Shown here one piece after another: positions 10,233-19,690 of a stretch of 64,000 nt of DNA. The DNA comes from Moraxellaceae bacterium (GTDB taxonomy: Bacteria; Pseudomonadota; Gammaproteobacteria; Pseudomonadales; Moraxellaceae). Below the pieces are notes generated by a model, which was not told the DNA's origin, did not search any database, and saw only the letters and a list, made by a program, of their open reading frames with translations. Numbering within the stretch: the stretch's first letter is position 1; every line of letters begins with the position of its first letter. The stretch lies in the NCBI GenBank assembly GCA_004173455.1, contig SECL01000008.1:35409-99408 (forward strand), written 5' to 3'. The position numbers and the translations under genes are program-made.

Positions 10233-10528
10233 AGCTCATAAGCCTCAATGTAAGTGAGCTGATAGCGGCTACCCAGCCCGCTATACTCCGGATCGCTCAG
10301 ACCCTGCATATCCATCACCATAAAATCACCCAACAACCCTAGATGTTTATAGCGTACCAATGGCACGGCATTTCGGATCAGCCGGGTATTGACCACCGGA
10401 TTGCCATTCACCACTAGGTCGAAATAAAGACCGGTAGTTTTCTGGTAGATGGTAATTTGACAATTTTGCTTGGCCAGCACCACACTCACCACCTGTGATG
10501 GCAGCACCTGTAAAGGTATTGATTGCAT
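10229..10528 (-). CDS. Phage baseplate-region protein
   Basis: Overlapping operonic organisation; 99 aa. Confidence 0.6.
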   Translation of the reverse strand: MQSIPLQVLPSQVVSVVLAKQNCQITIYQKTTGLYFDLVVNGNPVVNTRLIRNAVPLVRYKHLGLLGDFMVMDMQGLSDPEYSGLGSRYQLTYIEAYEL

Positions 10529-10530
10529 AA

Positions 10531-11328
10531 CTATTGTCCTATTAGCTTGAGGGCTGCATTTTTTAAAGCACCGCCCACACCATACTGATCAATCGCATCA
10601 CTTATTTTGGTAACTAAATCTCGGTTTTGAACAGGTTGTGCCTGCACCTTACCTACATTGACAGGACTGGCTGCATTAACTGATTGTGGAGCGTTGATCG
10701 CAGGCGCTGGCAAGGAGCTTTCGGTCTGGGTGTACTGAGCTTCTACCTCCCGGATCTCGATTAAAGTAATTTCAACAATTAACAGGTACGCTCCGTTGGT
10801 TTGTTCACGGCGATATGAGTAACCAGTGATATTGCAGTTGGTGTATGTTTTTTCTGGTGTTACAACATTGACTAAGTCTAGTGAGTTAGCCATATCATCA
10901 ATAGCATCCAAAAACTCTGTCCGCTCTCGCTCACCCCCACCACCCAGGCTGCCGCCTTTTAGCAAATTAGCCACCTCGCCTAAGGCATTTAAACTCCCGC
11001 CCCTCGCCATACGTACTGTTGCTTCAAAAGGGTTAATGACTTTGTTGTAGCTAGCAAATGGGCCAGCCTGAACAGGGTAGGTAGATACCTTGGATGAATT
11101 TTTATAGCCAAGATCAAGGACGGTATCTGCAATGACTAGCGGCTTTCCATCGCTCCCGAAAATGCCCCAGCGCTTTTCCGTGGTCAGCGCTCTCCAGATC
11201 TCACCCTGTACCTTTCCTAAAACTGCCGTAACTACTGCTGATGCCGTCTTGCTCCGGGCAATGGCTGGCACACCTGGCATGTTCGGCACATTGGGAAAAG
11301 GAAGCTTTGGAATTGGTAATAAGGCCAT
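10531..11328 (-). CDS. Phage baseplate/tail protein
   Basis: Gene order; long intact ORF. Confidence 0.6.
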   Translation of the reverse strand: MALLPIPKLPFPNVPNMPGVPAIARSKTASAVVTAVLGKVQGEIWRALTTEKRWGIFGSDGKPLVIADTVLDLGYKNSSKVSTYPVQAGPFASYNKVINPFEATVRMARGGSLNALGEVANLLKGGSLGGGGERERTEFLDAIDDMANSLDLVNVVTPEKTYTNCNITGYSYRREQTNGAYLLIVEITLIEIREVEAQYTQTESSLPAPAINAPQSVNAASPVNVGKVQAQPVQNRDLVTKISDAIDQYGVGGALKNAALKLIGQ

Positions 11329-11394
11329 ATTGATTACTCAAATTTTGGGCAAAATAAAACCCGCATAAGCGGGCGTTTTTTCAAACAATGACAA

Positions 11395-11553
11395 TCATTT
11401 TGTTGCCATTATCAAAGCTGCTATTGCTAAGATTAAAGCGGATGCTGCCAAGATCACATATGAAATGGCTTGTACCAAACCAACACGATTTGCACCTTCT
11501 GGGGTCATTTTTCCATCTACCTTTAATTGAGAATTTGAGGTATGCTTGTTCAT
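11395..11553 (-). CDS. Small single-pass membrane protein (52 aa)
   Basis: Own translation: MNKHTSNSQLKVDGKMTPEGANRVGLVQAISYVILAASALILAIAALIMATK*; below the ORF-track cutoff; upstream AACAGGAAAC. Confidence 0.6.
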   Translation of the reverse strand: MNKHTSNSQLKVDGKMTPEGANRVGLVQAISYVILAASALILAIAALIMATK

Positions 11554-12015
11554 ACGTTGTTTCCTGTTACTGCACTAATGGGAACACAGAACCCTCGAAG
11601 CCGCCACAGCTCGGGGGTTTGTTTTTTCTGGACTCAGCATATTTCAATGCTTTACCGAAAATCAGGCGGAAATATTTCCGCTGGATTTGTAAACTTTAAG
11701 CCGCAAAATTTATTAGTTCACCCTGCGACCTGCTTAAAAATGATTATTTCATATTCAAAAACATCCAAATGTGGGTGGTTCCAATTGCCTAAAAAGTAAA
11801 AACCCGCTTTTAAGCAGGCTATCACTTGAAATTTATGCACGTAAAACCCTACAGGGGTTAAAAGTCAAGATGGAAATATTTCCGCCCAATAAAAAACCCA
11901 CCAGGTTAGTGATGGGCTTTAGGTCAATTAACTGTGACAGTCACGACAAATAAAAAGATCTATCCAAAAATAGGGCTTACTGGTAAATTTCAACAAAATA
12001 AACAAGGAGGTAATA

Positions 12016-12657
12016 ATGGCTCTTATCAATTGTAAAGAGTGTGGGCACCGTTTTAGTAATAAAGCAAAAGCCTGTCCTATATGTGCTGCCCCAAATAAGA
12101 AAAAGCCTTTTGTAACTATATGGGGTTTGCTATTTATCATTATCGCTATAGCTGTGGCAGGAAACCATAACAAGAATGATAGTGCCCAAAATACAACTAC
12201 TGAAGATAACACTCCAACAACGATAAATCCGAATCACTCGCTCGCTGAAGACTGCTCACCGACAGGAAATTCAAGCGTGCTATGGAAAGCTGCCAACTGT
12301 AAAGACACTCCTGAACAAAGAGCATTCAATGCAGCACAACACTCCAACGTTAGTGCTGCATGTAAAAAAGATATACATTGTTGGGGCGAACAATACAGTA
12401 ATGATTCAGAAGTACGCTGTGCTGAACCTGTTGAAAAACTTTCAACGTATAATGCCAAATGGATAAATAGCTGGATTGAGCCAAAGTTTAGTGCCTTTAG
12501 ATGGCTCAACCAAGAAAACGGAACACTAACCTATGTTGGTGACAAGCTCGAATTTCAGAATGGTTTTGGAGCATATCAAAATTACATATATGAATGTGAT
12601 TATGACCCATCAACCAAAACCGTTCTAAATGTTAGAGCTTATCCTGGTCATTTGTAA
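12016..12657 (+). CDS. Moron: zinc-ribbon, single-TM, Cys-containing C-terminal-domain protein
   Basis: MALINCKECGHRFSNKAKACPICAAPNKKK then hydrophobic FVTIWGLLFIIIAIAVAG; SD AAGGAGG; plus strand inside the minus-strand late operon. Confidence 0.85.
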   Translation: MALINCKECGHRFSNKAKACPICAAPNKKKPFVTIWGLLFIIIAIAVAGNHNKNDSAQNTTTEDNTPTTINPNHSLAEDCSPTGNSSVLWKAANCKDTPEQRAFNAAQHSNVSAACKKDIHCWGEQYSNDSEVRCAEPVEKLSTYNAKWINSWIEPKFSAFRWLNQENGTLTYVGDKLEFQNGFGAYQNYIYECDYDPSTKTVLNVRAYPGHL

Positions 12658-12662
12658 AATAA

Positions 12663-14744
12663 CTAACTCATTCCCTTATCAGCAGCATAGCTATTAAATG
12701 CAAGAGAATTTTCAAGCGCCGGCTGAATGCTTGCTGCAATGCCTGCTGCATCCGTTGCCTGCGTATGAATATTGATTGTTCCAATGGTCGTTTCAACCGT
12801 TGACGCTGATGTATGGTTTCTACTACCTTGCTTAATAGACATTTGTTGCCTTGCTCCGATACCATAAGGCATGACAGGACTAGTTTTGCTTTTCTGCATT
12901 CGGTTGAGTACAGATGGCACATAGTTCCTAGTTTCCTTAAATGGTGGAATGCCGTGATATTTATCTACATTCCCTTCACCAGCATTATAAGCTGCTACGG
13001 CATGTGATAAATTTCCTTTGTACCTTTTTATAAGCCAAGTCAGATATTGAGCTGCCCCATTAGCTGATTGATGAAAGTCCATCCTATCTTTTACATTAAA
13101 TCTTGTCGCGGTGGCTGGCATAAACTGAAAATCGCCCATCGCACCTGCTGAAGACTTACCTTTATTTTGACCTCTACGTGATTCTTGTGCCCAAATAGAA
13201 TCCAACAAACCCGCTGGCAAGCCATATGCTTTTTCTAACTGACCAAGGTGTTGTTGCTTTTTAATGATGTCACCAGAATAAGGAGTAGCTGGCCTCATAA
13301 CTCCATTATTCCGAGAACCACCACTAGGCACTACACTGTGATCATTGGTTCCATTACCTAGACCAAAAGGCTGTAAAGCTGCATCCCCAATACGGCGTAG
13401 ACTGCCAAAAACACCCATATCCCAGGATAACTTATCTTTAGGTATAGGCTTGGCGGCTTGCTCATCAGTCATTGCCTCAATCTGGGCATTACTTTCAGTA
13501 GAAATTAAAACACGAGCTGCTTTTGCCCAGTGTCCTTCAGCCAAGAATTTCAATGCTGTGGCCACATTGGTAATCATATTCAATGCTTCCGAAAACTCCT
13601 GAGCAATGGTGCGGCCTACAGCACTTAAAGTCTTTTTAAGCATGTCAGCATTTTCTTTTGTCCCAATGAGCTTAACAATAGCATCCCATAATTCACTCAC
13701 CGCTTTGGTGGCACCCTTAATCTCAGGTTCCCATTTATCCCAGTCAATAAATGATTTTCCACCACGCTTCCATACTTGGTAACTGTCCCAGAGTAGGCCG
13801 ACAGCAGCAGCTAATATCAAAATAGGCGCAACAGCCAGCATAATACCGGCAAACGCAGGAATAAGAGTTGCTGTCACAACAACAGCAATCGCTGTTAATG
13901 CACCGACAATAAAGTCCTGATTCTGGCTACACCACTGGCCAAGGCGCTGTAATGTTGCTAAAAATCCTTCCAAGTAAGGCACGATAAAATCAAAAAACTC
14001 GCGGCCCATTGCCTTGGCCTGCTGCTTCATTTCAGTAAATGCTGCAATTAGCTCACGGGCTTTCTCAGCCTGTTTTGCAGTTACCAAAGCATTTTTTTGT
14101 TGAGCATCCAACATTTTCTGAAGCTCAACTCGGCCTTTCATAATCGCATCGACTTCACCCGCACCTAGTCCAGCTGATGTAGCAAGATTAAAAAACTCAT
14201 CTTTACTGAATCGGCCACTATCAAATTGCTCTGCCAGATCTAGCAATACTGAGTTGTAATCACGCATTTTATTAGTTGCATCGACTGGCAAAACAGCCAT
14301 TTGACTTAAAAAGCCCATTAAAGAACCCATCTCACCTTTATACTTGAGGTCAGTAAATTCTTTGGCAAAGCGGGAGGCTCCTTGCGCGGCTTCATCAGCT
14401 TTACCACCTACCAGCTCAACAACATTACCAAGAGCATGAATATCCTGAGTAGCCTGACCAGTATGAGCAGATAGACGCCCTAACTCTGCTTCAGCCTGCA
14501 CAATCTGGGTGATGAAAGTTGTTAATCCTGTAGTGCCAGCTAATAAAACAAAAGCCTCACTTGCCACTTTTTTGAACTCATTAACACCAGTAGCCAATTT
14601 TTTAAAACCATCTTCCATTTCTTTAGTGTGTTTTGTGGACTCACTTTTTAAATTAGATAGTTCTTTTTTGGCTTTTTCCTTACCTTTGGTGAACTCTGTG
14701 TCATCAAGCATAAACTTAATGACTAATTCATCAATTGTTGCCAT
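12663..14744 (-). CDS. Tape measure protein with C-terminal lytic transglycosylase-like domain
   Basis: 693 aa coiled/TM protein; C-terminal LPAGLLDSIWAQESRRGQNKGKSSAGAMGDFQFMPATATRFNV...AVAAYNAGEGNVDKYHGIPPFKETRNYV. Confidence 0.9.
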   Translation of the reverse strand: MATIDELVIKFMLDDTEFTKGKEKAKKELSNLKSESTKHTKEMEDGFKKLATGVNEFKKVASEAFVLLAGTTGLTTFITQIVQAEAELGRLSAHTGQATQDIHALGNVVELVGGKADEAAQGASRFAKEFTDLKYKGEMGSLMGFLSQMAVLPVDATNKMRDYNSVLLDLAEQFDSGRFSKDEFFNLATSAGLGAGEVDAIMKGRVELQKMLDAQQKNALVTAKQAEKARELIAAFTEMKQQAKAMGREFFDFIVPYLEGFLATLQRLGQWCSQNQDFIVGALTAIAVVVTATLIPAFAGIMLAVAPILILAAAVGLLWDSYQVWKRGGKSFIDWDKWEPEIKGATKAVSELWDAIVKLIGTKENADMLKKTLSAVGRTIAQEFSEALNMITNVATALKFLAEGHWAKAARVLISTESNAQIEAMTDEQAAKPIPKDKLSWDMGVFGSLRRIGDAALQPFGLGNGTNDHSVVPSGGSRNNGVMRPATPYSGDIIKKQQHLGQLEKAYGLPAGLLDSIWAQESRRGQNKGKSSAGAMGDFQFMPATATRFNVKDRMDFHQSANGAAQYLTWLIKRYKGNLSHAVAAYNAGEGNVDKYHGIPPFKETRNYVPSVLNRMQKSKTSPVMPYGIGARQQMSIKQGSRNHTSASTVETTIGTINIHTQATDAAGIAASIQPALENSLAFNSYAADKGMS

Positions 14745-15335
14745 GAGATAGTGCCTCGTTATAGCGATCTATGCTAATAATTTCAAGCAAGTTATAAACG
14801 TCCTCAACACTATAAACTGTTTGTAATTCATTTAAGGTTGCGAGCCTGCTGGAAATAACAGCTCCAAGAATTGGCGGTATATTGAGATACTCCAGACTGC
14901 GGGGATTCCTTAAGCCGCTGCTGACCCCGAAGTCGATTTGAGCGCGGCCATAGAAAAACCCAGATGTAACTCAAAAATAGCTTTGCGTAATTTGATATAG
15001 GTGGAAACCTCTTCAATGTCCGCACCATCACCATGAATTATTACCCGAGTAATTGAAGGCATTACGATCTGGGCGCATTCCAGCATTTCGTCCAGTAGCG
15101 GCTTGACTACCTGATAATCCAGTTTTGTCAGTGCGCTAAAACCAATACTGGCCATTCCAGCCATGCCTGCTGAAATAGCTTCTTCAGGTATATCTAGGCC
15201 AGCATTCGTCAAAGCCAGAATTGCACGGGTTGCCCAGCTTTCAGCCTGATATGCCGGCATTTCAGTGAGCAGAAAGGTTTTACCTTTGTCCCGATTGTCT
15301 GTATCAATCGTAATAGTTGAAGTTTTGCGGCTCAT
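14731..15335 (-). CDS. Predicted -1 frameshift tail assembly chaperone (gpGT-like)
   Basis: In-frame slippery heptamer G GGT TTT at 14961-14955 (minus strand); -1 frame open through IDFGVSSGLRNPRSLEYLNIPPILGAVISSRLATLNELQTVYSVEDVYNLLEIISIDRYNEALSHGNN*, overlapping the tape measure start, with no internal Met start. Confidence 0.75.
14910..15335 (-). CDS. Tail assembly chaperone, zero-frame product (lambda gpG-like)
   Basis: Immediately upstream of tape measure; 141 aa. Confidence 0.75.
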   Translation of the reverse strand: MSRKTSTITIDTDNRDKGKTFLLTEMPAYQAESWATRAILALTNAGLDIPEEAISAGMAGMASIGFSALTKLDYQVVKPLLDEMLECAQIVMPSITRVIIHGDGADIEEVSTYIKLRKAIFELHLGFSMAALKSTSGSAAA

Positions 15336-15382
15336 AATTTCATATCCTAAAAATAAGAAGCCTTCATAAAGAAGGCGGTTAA

Positions 15383-15814
15383 TTACATAATTGCCTGAGT
15401 GATACTTTCAAAAACAATGGTGTATTTTTGCGGTTGCAATGTTTTCTTGGCATCTGGAAAGGGGTTGTAGTTGGTGAGTACGCCGCGGGTGCAGGTGTAG
15501 GTTTTACCTGTCGCCGGCAACGTGATGGTTGCATCCAGAAAGATCACATCACGGCTGGTTTTGGTGGCAGCTACAATGGCATCAAATACCTTGATACTGG
15601 GACTATCCGCCTGAAGTGCAATATTGATCTTGCTGGGGTTTGGGGTGTAGCCTGCTGACAGCTTGCCATCCACACCCATCATCACCTCGGCTAGATCCAT
15701 AGCATCACCGGCAAAGGCATCATCAGCGGCATAGCCCTGCAAGGTTTGCGGTGCTGGAAAAACTGCGGTGGCAGTCAGGGTAAAAACACTATTGGCACTG
15801 GTAATCGTGGCCAT
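15383..15814 (-). CDS. Tail tube protein (DUF3277-like)
   Basis: 143 aa between sheath and chaperone; ANSVFTLTATAVFPAPQTLQGYAADDAFAGD. Confidence 0.75.
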   Translation of the reverse strand: MATITSANSVFTLTATAVFPAPQTLQGYAADDAFAGDAMDLAEVMMGVDGKLSAGYTPNPSKINIALQADSPSIKVFDAIVAATKTSRDVIFLDATITLPATGKTYTCTRGVLTNYNPFPDAKKTLQPQKYTIVFESITQAIM

Positions 15815-15877
15815 ATTTAAGATCCTTTGTTTTGTAAGCGGATAAACAATTAGGCCACCGCATGGGTGGCCTTGGAT

Positions 15878-17359
15878 TTACTGCACGCTGATGGATTTTA
15901 AGTTGAGCTGTTGGATGCTACCGCCGTCGGTGTACCACAGCTTACAAGGTGGTGATGTGCGTCCACCGCGCACTGGTGCAGTAGCAGGCAGGATCTGCAA
16001 GTACCAGCCAGTTTCCGTAATGACATCATCAATCTTGCGGCCGGCTTCCTGATTGATCTGGGCAATCTGTGCTTCAGACATGGGAATACCACTACGAATT
16101 GCACCAAAGTTTTTTGCCGCATTGATCGGATCAAGACAGGCTGACCGTACCAGATCATAACCAGCCTGGTTATAAGGCACTGAATTGGTATTCATCAGCA
16201 TATTTAGCATGGCAGCCTGTAACTGGCTGTTGAGGTAAATCTGGTTAATGAATGAATCAGCCCAGCGCCACTGGCCAGTAATCTGTCCAGACTGGAATAG
16301 GTTAAAAGTTTCAGTCTTAGTGGCGTATACCCCATAAAAGTTATAACCGTTGGCCAGCAGGGTTTTGGCGACAGTTGCATTGGTGACACTGGGCTGTAAT
16401 CCAGACTGGCCTTTATAAGCAAAGGTAATACGTCCGTTGATTTCCGTAAAATTAATGCTGGCCGCCATACCACAGACAAAAGCTGCAATCCGAAAGTCAG
16501 AATAAATCGGAATAGTGCCGTCATACTCTAGCGTTGTCAGGTAAGCACCAACGCTCGGCGTTTCACCATCAGTCTGGGTTGCAGCAATATCGGTATCCCA
16601 CATCACATAGGCGTAAGTGAGATCCTGCTCATTAACCCATTTTGCAAAAGCAACCTTGCTATCGCAATCTGGCTCAAACAAGGTGGTAAAGGTTCCCCAG
16701 TTCTGGGTCTGGCTAATGATGGCATCCATTATGCTGGCCGGATCTGTTGCAAGCGCACCTTGTGATAGAGTTGGCCCCTGTCCTTCAGCAAGTCCTAATG
16801 TGCTGGCCAATGTGCCGGTCGCAAAGGTAATGGTAGACCCATCCCCTTCCGAGTCTGAGGCAATCCCAAAGGCAGATAGAGTAGGCTCATAGGACACCAA
16901 TACCCCTAAGCCTAAAGCTGTCTGGATAATGCTGGCCGCATTAGCAAAGCTGGTGGCAGTCGATAAATTAATATTGGCGGCAGTCTTGGTCGTACCATCA
17001 ACTACAACGGACAATGAGCCGGAATGAGCCTTGAGCTGAGCCAGCGTCATACCAAGGGTAATACCCCGCAACCACGCGCTGGTATCGGTCATATTATACT
17101 GGGCAAAATACAACAGACTGGGCTGGATGCTGCTATTTTTAAAACCTTTAAAATAAATAGCAGCCGCTTCAGCTTCTTCTGACTCAGCACCGAACAGGGC
17201 TTTTACATCTGTTAGGGTAGAAAAGCCCACCACCAGTTGGGCTGGGATCAGTGGGCTTTGGGTTAGGAAAATTGCATTAAGTGATAATGCGGTGCCACCA
17301 GTACCGACAACGGCAGGCTGCACATTGACCAGTTGGCTGGCCGGGATCGTATTATCCAT
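15878..17359 (-). CDS. Contractile tail sheath protein (DUF3383-like)
   Basis: 493 aa, IPASQLVNVQPAVVGTGGTALSLNAIFLTQSPLIP, gene order. Confidence 0.85.
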   Translation of the reverse strand: MDNTIPASQLVNVQPAVVGTGGTALSLNAIFLTQSPLIPAQLVVGFSTLTDVKALFGAESEEAEAAAIYFKGFKNSSIQPSLLYFAQYNMTDTSAWLRGITLGMTLAQLKAHSGSLSVVVDGTTKTAANINLSTATSFANAASIIQTALGLGVLVSYEPTLSAFGIASDSEGDGSTITFATGTLASTLGLAEGQGPTLSQGALATDPASIMDAIISQTQNWGTFTTLFEPDCDSKVAFAKWVNEQDLTYAYVMWDTDIAATQTDGETPSVGAYLTTLEYDGTIPIYSDFRIAAFVCGMAASINFTEINGRITFAYKGQSGLQPSVTNATVAKTLLANGYNFYGVYATKTETFNLFQSGQITGQWRWADSFINQIYLNSQLQAAMLNMLMNTNSVPYNQAGYDLVRSACLDPINAAKNFGAIRSGIPMSEAQIAQINQEAGRKIDDVITETGWYLQILPATAPVRGGRTSPPCKLWYTDGGSIQQLNLKSISVQ

Positions 17360-17441
17360 ACTGGATCTCTCTATTAAAAAATTGCAGGCATAAAAAACCG
17401 CCCTGAAGGCGGCATAGTTTGATTGTTAATCGTGTATGTAC

Positions 17442-18305
17442 TCATGGCCAATTCTGTTGACCACAGGAATGAATAGTTATCTCGTCAGTACCAAACAGCG
17501 TTTGAATTGGATCATTGGGCTGATCTATCACCGAGAAAAACTTAATGGTTGTTGGATTAGAACCCAACAAAGCCTCAACAGATTCGGTGCCAGTGATCGT
17601 ATTCCCGTCAAATAGAAATGATCCTAAACTATCACCTGATGAGAATGTGTCATCCGGGACTTGTATACCTGCCTGTCCGGGGTTGCCAAATACAATCATG
17701 CTAAATAGCAACGATGACGGTAAGTCAGGATTTGCAAATTTATCAAGATCAAGTGCCCAGCGTTCAATAGCTCCACCATTAACCTGATAATCAATAAGAT
17801 AATTGGCTAATGGAAAAGTGTGTGTCGGTATAACTAGATTTTGAGGTATACAGTCACCGCTTTCAGCAGCAGCCAAACAAAATACTAAGCTGCCATCTGC
17901 CAGTTCAGCAAAACTCTGATTGGTATTTTCTTCCCGCAAAATATAACTGTTGGGGTTACCCTCAGTATTTTTAGGCACAAACATAATATGATGAGGTGCA
18001 GTATTATCAATGTTCCAAAAATCAGCAAAGCCGTCATTTTGTGCTTCGATAATATTGCTTAAGTTGATACGGATAGTTGCTGCTGGATCGTATTGACTTG
18101 GATAATGCACATCATCCACATAAACATCCCAGTCGCCATCTAGTCGCTCAAATCCCATGTGATCAGTAGCCCCCGCGCAGCTAATCTCAGCACCAGACTG
18201 CTCAGCACAACAAGGGCAACTATAAACACCGGGTGACGCCCGGCCACCAACTGAGAGCACAGCAGGTTTTATAGCCACAAGGCTGTTAGGGTTGATTGTT
18301 TTCAT
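17442..18305 (-). CDS. Uncharacterised tail-locus protein sharing the sheath N-terminal motif
   Basis: MKTINPNSLVAIKPAVLSVGG resembles sheath N-terminus MDNTIPASQLVNVQPAVVGTGG; 287 aa. Confidence 0.7.
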   Translation of the reverse strand: MKTINPNSLVAIKPAVLSVGGRASPGVYSCPCCAEQSGAEISCAGATDHMGFERLDGDWDVYVDDVHYPSQYDPAATIRINLSNIIEAQNDGFADFWNIDNTAPHHIMFVPKNTEGNPNSYILREENTNQSFAELADGSLVFCLAAAESGDCIPQNLVIPTHTFPLANYLIDYQVNGGAIERWALDLDKFANPDLPSSLLFSMIVFGNPGQAGIQVPDDTFSSGDSLGSFLFDGNTITGTESVEALLGSNPTTIKFFSVIDQPNDPIQTLFGTDEITIHSCGQQNWP

Positions 18306-18777
18306 AGGAAATAGTCACCACAGGGTTATATTGAAAATAAACAGTAATTACCCAGCGCTTTTCATAAAGCTGTTCAGCATTAACAAAAGGCATTAGTTTG
18401 GGATCGTCGGCATACAGCGGCTGAATATTTTCCGGAAACTGGCTGCATGCATACTCATCCCGCAGCAGGGTGGTTAACAGGCTGGCATGGTCACTGGACT
18501 TTTCACCGTAGCAATCAATCTGCATGGCGTATTTTTGCGGCTGGGTAATGACCTGGTGCGTCTGTAAATAGTTAGTGGTATTGGTGGCCAGCCGGCAGGC
18601 AAATAAAGGCGTTAGCAGGATGTACTGCCCTTTTGGTGGCGCCACCCCATTGTCCAGACCTTTCACTACTTCAATATCAGGAATGACAGATAAAATAAAA
18701 CCGCGTAAAGCGGTCAAAATGTCACTCTCGGTTAAGCTCACTGTAAGCATACGATTACCTTGCTCCACTCTGGCCAA
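18286..18777 (-). CDS. Head-tail/tail completion protein
   Basis: Gene order; 163 aa. Confidence 0.6.
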   Translation of the reverse strand: MARVEQGNRMLTVSLTESDILTALRGFILSVIPDIEVVKGLDNGVAPPKGQYILLTPLFACRLATNTTNYLQTHQVITQPQKYAMQIDCYGEKSSDHASLLTTLLRDEYACSQFPENIQPLYADDPKLMPFVNAEQLYEKRWVITVYFQYNPVVTISYENNQP

Positions 18778-19118
18778 GTTTCAAGAACATGCACTACCCG
18801 CCACGCCTGAGTCTTACCACCAGATGGCTCTGCAAAATGTAGCAAATCGCCACCCTGCTGGCTGGCCCGGATAACACCAAAAGCCTGGCCTGGTAAAAAT
18901 ACCGTCCGGAGCACGCCCTGAATATTCATGTTATTGACGTGCTCCAGATCCCGACCGTTCACGCCCTGCACCTGAATATTACCGGTGCACGTCACATACT
19001 GTGGTGTACGGCCACCATCGGGCGCGGTGTCATACTCACCAGTACTTCGTTTGAGCACGGCCGGAATATCCGGATTAACCGCATTAATGGCACCACGCAC
19101 AATACCGTGTAAATTCAT
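18738..19118 (-). CDS. Head-tail completion protein
   Basis: Gene order; 126 aa. Confidence 0.6.
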   Translation of the reverse strand: MNLHGIVRGAINAVNPDIPAVLKRSTGEYDTAPDGGRTPQYVTCTGNIQVQGVNGRDLEHVNNMNIQGVLRTVFLPGQAFGVIRASQQGGDLLHFAEPSGGKTQAWRVVHVLETWPEWSKVIVCLQ

Positions 19119-19687
19119 TTAATCTCATACCCCACAGCTTTTTGCATAACCCCGGTGTCAATCAGCGGATTATTAAATCCCTTTTTTCTGGCCGTCGACG
19201 CGGCGTTAGCTGGATCAGAAAATTCAACAATCGATTGTGTGAGCTGATCTTTTATGCCCTCACCCATGAGGTTAAACACCCGTGTTACATCATAATCGTT
19301 GGCTTTCATCATATTGCCAAAGGCCAATGACCAGCCGGACTTATTGGTTTCAATCATTTTCCGGAAAAATGGACGTGCCGGAATCACGATTTTATGCGCC
19401 GGCACATCATGTACCGTGGCATAGTTGGAATTCTTGCGCCGTACAAAGCGGCCGTTTTTATTAAAATCACCGTTTGCCTTAATGGATCGGTAAACGGTAG
19501 TTTGGTGAGCCGGCACATCCACTTCAGCGCCGTACTCATTCCAAAAGGCCACCTGTGCAACAGGCAGGCCATCCGGATACGTTTCAGATTCTAAAAAGCC
19601 GACACGTAATATGCCGGCTTGTTGTATTTTGGCGGCAATGGCATCCAGAATAGCTGGTGCCAGATTGCCACCAGTAACCTTGGCCAT
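19115..19687 (-). CDS. Minor tail/completion protein (HK97 gp10/Mu-like)
   Basis: RVGFLESETYPDGLPVAQVAFWNEYGAEVDVPAH...IPARPFFRKMI. Confidence 0.7.
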   Translation of the reverse strand: MAKVTGGNLAPAILDAIAAKIQQAGILRVGFLESETYPDGLPVAQVAFWNEYGAEVDVPAHQTTVYRSIKANGDFNKNGRFVRRKNSNYATVHDVPAHKIVIPARPFFRKMIETNKSGWSLAFGNMMKANDYDVTRVFNLMGEGIKDQLTQSIVEFSDPANAASTARKKGFNNPLIDTGVMQKAVGYEIK

Positions 19688-19690
19688 AAT

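Noticed and set aside
11933-11945. TGTGACAGTCAC as a CRP/Vfr site
   Set aside because: Half-site spacing is 3, not 6 nt
11388-11953. Plus-strand ORFs in the moron upstream gap (11388-11699, 11542-11799, 11771-11953)
   Set aside because: No convincing RBS, cross hairpins and palindromes, low-complexity translation
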